Shown piece after piece: positions 1 to 9,846 of a stretch of DNA of 31,053 nt; position 1 is the first letter of the stretch; each line of letters opens with the position of its first letter. The notes beneath the pieces were generated by a model. It was not told the origin of the DNA. It saw nothing but the letters and a program-made list of their open reading frames with translations, and made no database searches. A program made the translations under genes and the position numbers. The stretch comes from Rhizomucor pusillus (Eukaryota; Mucoromycota; Mucoromycetes; Mucorales; Lichtheimiaceae). The stretch covers positions 1 to 31,053 of the forward strand of contig FWWN02000670.1 in the NCBI GenBank assembly GCA_900175165.2, written 5' to 3'.

Positions 1-55
1 TCGCGGTTGGGATATAGCAGATTTCAGTTTTTCGACCAGTGATTGAATAACCCAA

Positions 56-1308
56 TCATGCTGTCCTGAAAGCAATGCGGAGTCCAAACTGCTTCATCAA
101 GCTCTTGACCTTTTCCTTGCCACCGCTTTTGTGTATTGCTTGTCCTTCTTCCTTCTTTTCCTCCACTTTTTCTTGGCGCATGCGTAGAAATTTTTCCAAT
201 CTTGGTGGTGCCAAGGTAATCCGCAGGAGTGCAATAATTAAGACTCTGAGATCTCTGTCAAATCGTTTGCGCGACCAAAGGTTATCCACATTGGTTTTAT
301 ATTGTCGGACAGCGTCTGCAATAGAAGGACTGTGCCTGAATGAAGCATCTTGATTGTCGCCATTTACGGCTTGCAGCAACAGTTGCCTATTTCTTTGAAT
401 GTCTTCGATTCCTTCTTTTCGTTGATGGAGCGACCAACGCATCCAGACTTAATGTTTGATAGAAGTTCAGCAGTGTAAACTTTGCTCCGGTGAAACTTCT
501 GGAGATCTTCTTGCACTGGCGCAACTCGCAGCTTTGTCTCTGCTTCCTTGTCGAATTTGAAATTGGTTGCAAAGTCTCCAAAGTCGATGTCAACAGCTTT
601 CGTCGTCGAATCCGGATATCCGGATATCTTAAGTATTTCCCCAGTCGTGACTTTTGTTGTAAATGCTTCAATAAACCTCGACAGAGATTTCATGTGTTTT
701 GACACTATCTCTTGCTCCTTTCTAAAGGCTTCTTGGAGCACAGATGGTTCAAAATCGGAAAGCAGTATGTTCTGCAGGCTTGCAGTGACTGTCCGAATCG
801 CTTTGTTGTTTGCCGGAAGATCACCATCGTCGTCATCCAGTGCTTGTTGCTCTTCCTCTTCCGAATCATTCGGTTCTACTAACTCTGATACCTTTGCCTT
901 GCCTCCCTCCAGATCATCCAATAGTCTTTGATAACCTTTTTGCGGATTATAAGTTTTATGTCTTTTGACGTATGTGCCAATGTAACTTGGACTTGGTTTC
1001 TGTTTGTCCGACAAGGAGCTGAATAGTTGCTTGTGAACTTCTTTGTAAACCGCAGATGCATTTTTCCGGCTGCGTTCTCGCGATAGAAAATCTTGCAAAG
1101 GGATCTTGTTTTTGAGAACTCGCTTCTGGTATGCATCTTCCAGAAACTTTCGCAGCTGCGTGTTGAAGTCTTCTTCAAGATTAGTCTGATCAATAGTCAC
1201 CGTCACGGCTTGCTTTTTGAAACGTTCACCAGCGGTGCTACGAGCTTCTGCAGGTGCTGGGATTTTTCATGCAAGTTCCTGCATTTTGAAGCGCTTGAAG
1301 TTTCCCAT
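56..1308 (-). pseudogene. Unrecognised gene broken by a nonsense codon and a frameshift
   Basis: I do not recognise the product. Reading down from an ATG at 1308, the frame runs 13 codons to a TGA at 1267-1269, then continues open in the same frame to about 380. There a second frame takes over and ends at the TGA at 56-58. The switch falls in the stretch coding GNCCCKP in one frame and RQLLLQAV in the other. Adding one base there makes the span exactly 418 codons including the stop, so a 1-nt deletion is the simplest reading. The conceptual protein is charged, with an acidic run (SEEEEQQALDDDDGD) near the middle and a Lys/Glu-rich C-terminus (EKVEEKKEEGQ). No intron signal explains either break. 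It may be a decayed mobile-element or lineage-specific gene; sequencing error could also explain one of the breaks. The nonsense codon could be a C-to-T change (CGA to TGA). Confidence 0.5.
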
Positions 1309-1487
1309 GAAGTTTTTGGAGGGCTCAAGGAGGAACTAATTCTTTTTTCCCGAGAAAGAATCAGTATAAGATAATACACATGGTCAGTTCTGGGCACGAA
1401 GAAGAGGTGACTTCGTACATGTAAGTACCTATATGCTCCAAAATCCTAATGGATCGGTCTCATCTCTAGGATGCTGTGGTTGTATGA

Positions 1488-1534
1488 CGTGTGGGCGCTT
1501 TATCGTGGAAAAGCATGCAATGCGCAAGTTATTA
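1488..1534. repeat. 47-bp dispersed repeat, copy 1
   Basis: This stretch begins CGTGTGGGCGC and ends CAATGCGCAAGTTATTA. It matches 30609-30655 in the same orientation at 42 of 47 positions without gaps. Similarity stops abruptly on both sides. In copy 2 the complementary strand is part of an open reading frame; here the corresponding frame follows a stop codon. See the matching entry at 30609. Confidence 0.75.
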
Positions 1535-1539
1535 TTAAT

Positions 1540-1779
1540 TTAGACTACCTTCCACGTGCGCTGAATGGAAGAGTGTATAGCACGATCTTGGCTACAAAAT
1601 AAATGTTCACTTTTGGAGTTTGGCAGACAGAACAGACACCAATCTGGGGATTGCGACTTGGAAGTTTTTGGATATTCAGCACCTGACGCAAGGAGCGCTC
1701 CACCACGGTCTGCAGATGAAGAGAAAAATTTACTCCTATGAACCAGGCATATTGACCGCTTGATGGTAGGATAAAGCAT
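1540..1779 (-). pseudogene. Possible degenerate Ecl1-like zinc-protein reading frame
   Basis: A 79-codon ATG-started frame contains SPDWCLFC, ten residues, then CSQDR. The two intact Ecl1-family genes in this window share W-C-x2-C, twelve residues, then C-S-x2-C. The order and the CSxx(C) spacing match, but the fourth zinc ligand is Arg (CGT, one transition from TGT) at residue 66, and the motif sits at residue 47 rather than at the N-terminus. The upstream 46 residues are unrecognised. It lies directly beside the 47-bp repeat and a broken gene, in an area of fragments. It could be a relic of an Ecl1 paralogue or a chance cysteine pattern. Confidence 0.25.
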
Positions 1780-1793
1780 GCCTATGAATATCT

Positions 1794-2090
1794 CTACATT
1801 GTTGTCTCTGCCTTACCAAGCTGAACCTTGAGTTGATTACGTGCTCTGGTGACTATGAAATCTTCTCCATTGCTTTTGTTCTTTCTCTCGGTTATCAAGT
1901 CAAGATGTCCTTCCACCATGTCCTTGATGTCGATATATCTCGTCTGTTGTTCTCTTTTGCTTATTATTTTAATGTCCCCTGGCTCAAATCGGTGCCACCC
2001 CTCCCAAAATGCGATCCTTTTGGACGCATGTTTTATTTCTTTTACACCAGCATCTGCCCGCAGCTTGGAAGACGATGCGAATAAAGCCAG
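1794..2090 (-). other. Orphan open frame without a start codon, possible exon remnant
   Basis: The minus strand is open for 98 codons between a TGA at 2091-2093 and a TAG at 1794-1796. The frame has no ATG near its beginning. The translation is strongly charged and protein-like (for example FWEGWHRFEPGDI and DMVEGHLDLITERK) but I recognise no family. A GTAAGG near its end and an AG 35 nt further on would join it in frame to the 1540-1779 reading frame, but an intron that short is doubtful. The plus strand here also has two open frames of 83-87 codons with poorer composition, so low stop density alone could explain part of the signal. Confidence 0.25.
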
Positions 2091-2840
2091 TCAAGCCCGA
2101 TTACCCCGCTAAATCCTCGCATACTCTATTTTCCTTTTGCAATGATTACTGTAAACGAGGAAACTGGACCTAGGAAATCTTTATTGTAACGGTCTATAGC
2201 GATCTCGCTATAAGTTTTAAACGGGAAAATACGGTCAGCGCACTCGGGAAAATTCTTGCAGTTTAGAGACATGAAACAAACGATTAATATATCATTATGC
2301 AATGTTCATAGATATACCAGCACTTGCGAACGAAAGGGTTTAACATGTCTTATTGGTTTCTCGTTCGATTTGCTAATGCACACGACCATGTACGGCATCC
2401 ATTGCTTTCTTACACCGTGCAAAAAATGCAAATGGCAATACAAACCTTCTCTTTATTAGACTGCATTTCCATGGGACGTTTTTAACATAGTATTTCAAGA
2501 AAACTTTTAAACATTTCGGCTTTCTGCTACAGTTCTCGCCAAGAAATCGGCCCAATGGAGAAGATCTCTGTCGAGCTTACTCTTTGGAGTAACATGGAGG
2601 ACCTAGGGTTATTTATGAGCAAAGGCTTGCAAAGAAATATCTCAAAGTTACTGCTAATGGGTGTTCGGTGAAAGGACTGAAAGCAAGCTCGGGCGAGCAA
2701 TTCATAGGAAGGCCGTCAGAGATAATTGATGAAGAGGTCAATCAAAAACTTTATTGGACTTCAGACAAAAATGCGGATATTGGGACATCCAGTGAAGTTT
2801 TCAAGTATCATGAACAACAGAATCAGCTATCTGTGGTTGT
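2091..2840. other. Gene-free stretch, 3' side of the secreted-protein gene
   Basis: AT-rich sequence with only short unsupported frames on both strands. I see no RNA gene, repeat or clear promoter. It presumably holds the 3' untranslated region and terminator of the minus-strand gene that ends at 2841. Confidence 0.4.
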
Positions 2841-3668
2841 TTAATCGTCCTTCTTCTTGTCGTAGTCACCCTTTTTGTCATAGCCATAAGGTCTTTCGTA
2901 GTAGCCCTGGTCATAGTATTTGGAACCATACACAGGAGCAACGAGAACAGCGCCCCTGAATCCATCAGCTTTACCAGAGAACTGCAGGACCTTACCATCC
3001 TTGTAGCCACCAGCGTAACCACCAGCGTAACCGCTATCCTTGCCGTCATAGTACGGACCTCCGTAGTAGTAGTGGTCATCACCCTTCTTTCCGTAATCGT
3101 CGTATCCGGGAGCAACAACTGCCGAGCCGCGGAACTTTTTACCGAATTCACCAGAGACAAACGATACTTCGTCATTATCCTTGCCGTCATAGCCACCGTC
3201 TCTCTTGTCATGTAACTTGCCACTATCCTTGTATTGCTGAGGAACGAGGAGAGCAGAGCCATGGAACTTATCAAAATCGCCAGAGACCGCGACCAATTTT
3301 CCGTCCTTGCCGTAGGGAGCGACAAACACAGCACCGCGACCGTTCTTGAAATCACCGGAGGTGGCTTTCACGCCCTTAGCATCATAGTAACCCTTGTTAT
3401 CATAGTAGTAGCCTTCACCACCTTTGCCGTGATCATCGTAATCGTCACGTTTACTGTACTTCTTGTCGTGGTCATAATATTTCTTGCCATTGTCGTACTT
3501 CCCATAAGGGAAGTAGCCATATCCATGATGCTTGCCTCCATGGTAGTAGTTGTCGTAGTAGCGATGGACATCGTACTTCCCGTCGTACTTTGATGGCGCA
3601 GCAGAAATTTGAGTGGCAGAGATAACAGCCAATGCGATAGTTGACAGAGCAGCAAGATCGAAACGCAT
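2841..3668 (-). CDS. Secreted cysteine-free Tyr/Gly/Asp/Lys-rich protein with four internal modules
   Basis: A single-exon gene of 275 residues. The frame is open further upstream, but I chose the ATG at 3668 because it places a classic signal peptide at the N-terminus (hydrophobic ALSTIALAVISA, likely cleaved near ISA-AP, residues 22-24) and lies about 65 nt below a TATA box. The mature protein has no cysteine. It is rich in Tyr, Gly, Asp and Lys, and carries four spaced modules of the form SG-[DE]F-x-FxG-(S)A-x-x-V-x-P near residues 104-120, 129-145, 172-189 and 231-248. Dibasic KR pairs at 73-74 and 155-156 could be Kex2-type processing sites. The linkers contain GYAGGYAGGY and many YYD/YYY runs. 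I know no matching family. A secreted wall, spore-coat or matrix protein is plausible inference. The plus-strand frame opposite it is a shadow. Confidence 0.8.
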   Translation of the reverse strand: MRFDLAALSTIALAVISATQISAAPSKYDGKYDVHRYYDNYYHGGKHHGYGYFPYGKYDNGKKYYDHDKKYSKRDDYDDHGKGGEGYYYDNKGYYDAKGVKATSGDFKNGRGAVFVAPYGKDGKLVAVSGDFDKFHGSALLVPQQYKDSGKLHDKRDGGYDGKDNDEVSFVSGEFGKKFRGSAVVAPGYDDYGKKGDDHYYYGGPYYDGKDSGYAGGYAGGYKDGKVLQFSGKADGFRGAVLVAPVYGSKYYDQGYYERPYGYDKKGDYDKKKDD

Positions 3669-3730
3669 GTTGTTACTTTTGTCTTTTTGAACCGATTGAT
3701 GCAGTTGGGAAGATGCCTGCCCGCCTCGCC

Positions 3731-3737
3731 TTATATA
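3731..3737 (-). promoter_or_regulatory. TATA box of the secreted-protein gene
   Basis: The minus strand reads GGTATATAAGG, centred about 65 nt upstream of the ATG at 3668. This is a good TATA match at a distance that would leave a short 5' leader. Its position also argues against the longer upstream frame being the true start. Confidence 0.6.
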
Positions 3738-4975
3738 CCTTTTGAGCGTCTGTTTCTTTGGGGCAAACAGTAGGTTCAGTTGGGTTGCTTTCCTCAAAAC
3801 AATACGCGCAAGAATGTAGTTCGTGAGTTGTGCCTTGGTAGATATCGACGGGTTTGCATCGTGGCCCTGGCAACCATAAAGAGGATTTGAGTGTCACGGA
3901 CGACTTATGCTTTTGCAAACGAGTTCCTGTGTAATATATCCTGCAACTTTTTGGAGTCCTGGCAACATATACGACGATTTTGCATTAAAAAATGTTTCTG
4001 TATCATCAAGTGACAGCGATGTTACCGCTGTCGAGTGCGTTTTATTGATTTTGAACCATTCAGGTGATTGCTGGTGATGACGAGCCCGGAGCTAGCCTGT
4101 ATCATTCTTGCCCAAAATTGACCTGGAATAGACATTCTCTAATAGATATCAACGACTGCCTGTCTTGCCGACGACTTGCTAATTGCTCTCGTTTCATAAA
4201 TGAACACAGCTTTCAAAAGGATGAATGCACAAGTTCTCTAACTTGCTCAGGACGGACTTATATATAACGTTTAGCTTTCTCCTCACAGGATACTATGAAA
4301 TATACCACGATAATGCATCGTTGTTTGTTGGCGCATCTCAACTCTTGAAGCGTACTATGCGTTGAATTGTATGAGGGGGATGATGAGCTAGAGACCAGTA
4401 GTTTCTGTATGGCGCCACTCTTATTACTTTGTTTGTCGATAATCGTTTCGGTAACCGTGAGATCTGTCATACGTAATTTATTTCACTGGAGAGAAACATG
4501 TTTAAAGAACTTTCTGCAGAGCAATGATCAAAAAGCCAGCTTCTGACTGAGTTATATCGTGGAACAAAAGTTGTCTACCCACCATGGAAATGTCAAGGTG
4601 CGATCGCAGTTGCTCATGACATAGATCGTTGTTAGTGACTTTAAGTTGAAACGCTGCAGTGAGACAGGAAAATATTTAGAAAAAGGATGCTGGAACGTTT
4701 CGCAAAACAGGCGCATGCAAAGCATCCGCAACATCCGATAATAATCATCAATGCACGCTGATAGGTCGATGAACAAGAGGAAAAAGTCAGGCGATATTCA
4801 TATATGGAAACGATGTGCCGACTTGTAGTTTTTTCAACGCCAGGTATCTCTATGTCTTCTACGCCCATCCTCTTTCTCTTTTCTTCTCTTTCTTCTCTAT
4901 CTCGCTATACCTCTATCTTCTCCCTTCTCTTTGTATTTATTTATTTATTTCTTTCACATCTATATCAAATTTTAC
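3738..4975. other. Divergent intergenic region with pyrimidine-rich leader before 4976
   Basis: About 1.2 kb separates the minus-strand secreted-protein gene from the plus-strand SREBP-like gene, so it should hold both promoters. From about 4860 to 4970 the plus strand is dominated by C and T runs (TCTTTCTCTTTTCTTCTC and similar), as in many fungal core promoters and leaders. A search of all frames here found no bHLH-like exon for the downstream gene. Nothing else stands out. Confidence 0.5.
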
Positions 4976-7154
4976 ATGAGTGGAGGAACCACCGCTGCAG
5001 CTACCTTGTTCTCTTCATCAATGACGCTTGCTCAAATAAAACCAGAACCAAAACGCGACGCAAATGACGCTGGAGATATTATCCCATGCCCGGAGAACAC
5101 TGCAAATGACTTTACTCGGCAATTAAACTACGAAAGGCGATATTCTCCTGAATTGGAAGATATATTGTATTGGCAGATAAAACACCTGCAAGAGACTGGA
5201 GAGCGATTGCAAGAAGAAAACCAGGAGCTGCAGCGACTTGTCGCTTCCATCCCATCTGCATCTGAGTTCTTGAAGCAATATACCAGCAAGAATAACAACA
5301 CGGATACCCTGCAGCAACAACAACATCTTCAGCGGATACCAGCACAAAGAACAAAGCTTGATCGAAAACAGCAACGGCAGCAGCAACGACGCCAGCAGCA
5401 GCAGCAACCCCAACAACGACAGCAACAGTCTCGCACACTGTTGGCAGTATTCCTGGGCTTTTCCTTCTTTTCCCAGGTACCGTTTGTGAAAAAGTCCTTG
5501 ACACTCAATCACAGTAGCTGTTTCCAAGACGACAGCGCCGATGTTTCACCGTCCACCACAAGGTCGAGTAAACCTGGTACCAACACAATCAATATCAACG
5601 ATACTTGGTTAGTATACCCGGTTTGTACATCGATCGTAGCTGTATCATCTAAACTTTTGGGTCAGGTCAATGATCAGGACTACCGTTGTTTTCCTATGTA
5701 TCTTCCACATAGGACTGCCGCTACTTCGCGGTCTATTCGCTGTCAACAAGCAAGACGATGAAATTGACGCTGCTGCTGATTCTCCAACGGCGCAGCCAAC
5801 GGCGAAACACGAACTGATACCACGCGACATCTTCCATCTATCATGTCAAATACTGAAAGAAACAATATGTTGGCTACTGTGGAATTGCTTATGTAGTAAA
5901 TTAAAGACGACGACGACGAACACCGGTATACCACAACAACAGCAAGACACGTCCGAAATCGATCAATGGACTCAAGTGGTCGAACACGAATGCATGAAAA
6001 ATCGTAAGTTGTTCAAACAGACGCAGTGACACCCTTCTATTTCTTTTCCCTTTTTCTCTCTATGCCTAAAGCAAGTTGACTAAAATGCAAGGGACTCTCT
6101 TTTCTTTTCATGAATAGCTCACACGTCCAACAGATTGTCAGCGTTTTACGTTTGCATACACACTCTCAATATGACGCGCTACAACACAGACAAGAACGCA
6201 CACACTTACAGGCTCTTTGCAACGGCTGCGTTGATCGCTAGTCTCGCTCTTCCCTGGCCTTTTTGCACATTGAGGCATTCTCTCTGGCGCTGCGCGCTAG
6301 CAGATAAACATCATCCTCCCTGGATGGACGACATTGTTCCATGCATTCGCAATTCGCCCGATTCTTCAATTCCGCCATCATCCTGGACGTGGCAAAAAAC
6401 CCTCAAAATGATACAAGCTGGTGCGTACCCCGGCGCGCAGCCGTTCACGGTGCTACATACGCTCTACACACTCGGGCAACTCAAGTCGCAGTTCACTGCA
6501 CTGATCATGTCGCTCACGGACATTTCAACAGATCAGGATACATGCGAGCTGTTTAAATTCGAGTCCATCTGTCACGACTCGAGTGTGACAACGATGCCAT
6601 TTGTACCGTGGCTCGCGTCAGTCGGCGCCACTGTGGCGGCGCTGTGGCGTCAGGACGAGCGCACAGCGCTGCAGTGGATCAGCGCGCGGCTCAAATCCAC
6701 TCCATTCACGCCTTCCCATCTGGAAGCTCACATTGATTTCTTGCTCGCTAAAAAGATGGTGCTGCTATTGTCCGGATCGGCGCGCCAGAACCGACGCCAG
6801 CTGCAGGAAGCCCAGGAAATCCAGACATCGCTCAAACGCATGCTCACCCACAAGCAACGTGATATCATGTTTGGCGCCCGACCGCAAAGTACCGTCATGG
6901 CACTCGCCGAGTTTGTTGTCTGTTACACTGCATTGCTCGCTTGGATCGCTGTGTGGGATGTTGAAGAAGCAAGGGACGCGACACTGCGGCTTCGAAGGAT
7001 GCTTGGTTCCAGAGCTTTTCAAGACATTCCAAACACGCAGATACTCATCCACAGACTCACCCGTCTCGGCGAGTTCTTGTCAAACATTGATTACGATATT
7101 GATAGTGACAGCAACGAAGACATGGCTCTCGAGATCCTCAAAGGTATAGCTTAA
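4976..7154 (+). CDS. SREBP-like ER-membrane protein with zipper, two membrane segments and long C-terminal domain, bHLH apparently reduced
   Basis: Exons 4976-5607, 5666-6003 and 6118-7154 join in frame to 668 residues; both introns are GT-AG (GTTAGT...TCAG, GTAAGT...ATAG). Leucines at 64, 71, 78 and 85 make a four-heptad zipper (LQETGERLQEENQEL), as after the HLH of SREBPs. A Gln-rich tract (about 113-151) follows, then a hydrophobic segment (154-168), a roughly 45-residue loop, a second hydrophobic segment (about 216-233) and a long helical C-terminal domain. SREBP family knowledge: two membrane passes with both ends in the cytosol, and a C-terminal domain that binds SCAP-type partners in the ER, controlling sterol genes. 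Only ERRY (53-56) recalls the SREBP basic region (EKRY with its special Tyr); helix 1 and the loop are missing. It could be a transcription factor decoy, a divergent homologue, or an unrelated membrane protein. The upstream leader offers no missing exon. Confidence 0.55.
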
Positions 7155-7429
7155 TAACCCTTGTGTAATATCTCCCATCGCGCCGTCTACAAAAACATAA
7201 ATGTGCAGCCAGATCCCCCTCGTTGCATATTCAAGGATGATGTGATGAGATAAAAGTATATGAATTCTTCCTTTCTTTTGTTTCTTTACAAACGCTGTAA
7301 ATAAGGGATGCAGTTAATCGACAACTATAGATTCCAGTTTTCGTTCTTTTTTTGTGTTTCGAGTAATAGGGATGACCAAAAAAAAGCGGGGACGGTGGAG
7401 AGTAGTAAGTAATGGAGAAATTCTTTGTC

Positions 7430-9846
7430 TTAGAACAACGATGGCTGCTGCTGTTGGTGCTGTTGTTGTTGACCAAACGCTCCAAATCCTGTCATTTGCG
7501 GCTGCATGCCCGTCATTTGAGCCTGCATAGGGGCCATGCCTGTTACTTGCGACTGCAGAGGCGCCATACCAGTAGCTTGAGGGAATTGTGGTTGCACCAT
7601 AGGAGTGTTTCCTGCGCTGTGGCTGCTGCTGTTACCAGGGGCGAACGGGTTGTGGCTGTTTTGGTCTCCAAAGGACTTGCAAGAAAAAATGTTAACTCCA
7701 GTTCTATCATTATATTCTATTCTACGCTAACGTGCAAAAAAAGAAATTCTTCTTACCTTTGAAAATGACAACGATGTATTGTTATCATTGCTGCTACTGC
7801 TGACATCCACGAGATTGCCGGTGCTGCTGGATCGCTGAACACCGGTATACTCTGGTTTAAGCGAGTTTGCAAATCCAGTACCGACCGGAATACGCAGATT
7901 GCCTGTGTTTCCAAAAGTGTCTGTTCCATCCTCTCTCGATGCGAGCAGAGCATCTAGCTTTGCATAACGTGGATCCACCGGACGAGTTGAGCCTGCCGTG
8001 GTCTGGTTTACAGGAGTAGAACTTGCCGTCTATTATACATACACATTCTCGTCAAGTCCCTGTCAACAGTCATCATCTCCGGTTGCTAAAGCACTGACCT
8101 GCGCAGAAGGCGTGAAAGATGATGTGGCTGTTTGTGGTGTAGCTGTCTGCTGTGTGTTAACCGGTGTCGCTAAGCCTGTCGGCTGCATGCTAAGCGCTTG
8201 GCTGGTAAATCCAGTTTGTTGGGGTTGGAGAGTCTGCGCTTGAGAAGTACTTCCAAATTGTCCAAAAGGATTGTTGCTTTGTATACCGGTCGCTGTGGAA
8301 GTTTGCAAATTCGTTGCACCGGTGAATTGCGGTTGCTGCTGCTGTTGCTGCATCGAAAAGCCCATGGATGGGTTCGTCTGGAAAGGTGCTAATCCAGTAA
8401 ACTGTGTTTGTTGCGGCATGCCTGTCATTTGAGCTTGGATATTGTTACCAAAGGCGCCCCAAGGCGATAAAGATCCACCTTGTTGGTAAGGGTTGCTAAA
8501 TCCGTTTCCAAAACCTGTCCTCTGCTGTGCAGCGATAGGATCCTGGAAGGACATGTTTGTCATTCCAGTCATTTGCGGGAACTGTTGAGTGTTGGTATAA
8601 GGATTGTGTGAGGAATCAAACGCTTGATTTGCAGGGAAAGGATTGAAGCTATGGAAATCCGTTAGCTTTGTTAATCATGTTTCTCGAACAATGTTTCTTA
8701 CCCTGTATTCTGCGTGGTTGACTCGCCGTTTTCAAACAAACTTTTTGCATTTTCACGTTCGAGTTTTTCTCTTCGGCGTCGTTCTTGTTCTTTAGCTTCT
8801 TGCTCGCTTAGCTCTATAGCTCTCGCCAGGTCTTCGTCGCTGATAACCAACCAATCGTCAATTGTCTGCAATGAATACTCTAAAAATATCCCAATTTACC
8901 TCTGTTCTCGGTTCCGTGCTTCATCTCTAGCCATTCTTCTGCTTTCCTCCATGGCTCGCTGTAAATCTCTGTCTTCGTCGAGATATCCGGGGCGTTCGTA
9001 AACCGAACCATCGGGAGGACCAGATCTGCCGTACAGTGTTTCGTTCATGTAATCACCTACACCAGCCATTCGTTCTCGCATATGCTGTCGTGAGCGTCGT
9101 TCCTCTTTAAGTCGAGCATCGTCGTTCAAAAGAGCAGTAACATCTTTAGCCTTTTGACGTACTACAAAAAAAAGGTAAGCGTTGGACGCCGGGAAAAAAA
9201 TAAATCGAAAAATAGTCGTTCTATTTTTCTGATATAATATATTTACCGTTTGCACCGACATCTCGTCCGTTATCATCCACGTGTTGAAACTCTTTTAAAG
9301 TTTTAACTACATAAATGTTTTCCTTGGCGTACAGGACAACATTTTCAGAGCCGACATGCAAGCAGTAATCCAACAAGAGCAACGCCTGCAGGTAATTGAT
9401 CAGTCCCCTCCGTCATGCAAAGTATATGTGATAGAGTGAGAGAGGGAAATTTCACAAACCTTGAACACATGTCTCCAGTTTTTGCCTTTATCGTTCAAGC
9501 GTCGATCAATCATATCCATAATCTCGACAAAATCGTGTCTATATAAAGAAGAAAGAGATTAGAAATGAAATTTAAGGGTCCAGTCCAGTCCAGTCCAAAA
9601 CGATGTACAAGTGCAATTGTAAAAGGCTATACGTACTCGTTGTAAGTCAGTTGTGCGATCTCGTTCATGAGTGTACCACTTGGTCCCCAAGGGTCGTTGG
9701 ACGTTGCTTCTCGCACTTTGATTTGTGCATCAGAAAAGCCCTTGGCATAGTTTTTACTAGCAACAGTAACAGAGTTGAGACTGGTTCGTCTCGGGCGGAA
9801 ACTGGCAGAACCCTTACATGCTACGGGCAACACCTCTGGCTGTCAT
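7430..9846 (-). CDS. Epsin (ENTH-domain endocytic adaptor), Ent1/Ent2 type
   Basis: Exons on the minus strand are 9818-9846, 9637-9756, 9460-9538, 9247-9385, 8900-9161, 8702-8839, 8099-8648, 7757-8029 and 7430-7675. They join in frame to 611 residues. The start comes from a nine-codon first exon whose splice restores ARSIKNYAKGFSDAQ, the usual epsin opening. The ENTH domain (about 1-140) includes REATSNDPWGPSGTLM and DKGKNWRHVFK, which bind PI(4,5)P2 and bend membrane. Two ubiquitin-interacting motifs follow (DRDLQRAMEES near 187-197 and DEDLARAIELSEQE at 211-224). Three NPF motifs (FNPF at 257, NNPF, HNPF) would bind EH-domain proteins such as Pan1/Ede1. The tail has many QxTG motifs, several matching the Prk1/Ark1 kinase consensus [LI]xxQxTG (LQSQVTG, IQAQMTG, LQPQQTG). 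No clear clathrin box is visible; the protein ends in PSLF. Confidence 0.93.
9578..9596. repeat. AGTCC tandem repeat in epsin intron 2
   Basis: The plus strand reads GTCC followed by three AGTCC units. It lies inside the 98-nt second intron of the epsin gene, the longest of its eight introns, away from the splice sites. It looks like an ordinary length-variable microsatellite. Confidence 0.6.

Noticed and set aside
3234..3593. 119-codon hydrophobic plus-strand frame opposite the secreted protein
   Set aside because: It is the antisense of the Tyr/Asp/Lys-rich repeats, which gives runs of Val and Ile by codon complement. The minus strand has a signal peptide, TATA box and modular design.
4976..7154. 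SREBP-like and PDR pump genes as a sterol/azole-response cluster
   Set aside because: They are 10 kb apart with four unrelated coding signals between them (epsin, kelch, Iwr1-like and an unrecognised frame) and no shared regulatory motif that I can see.
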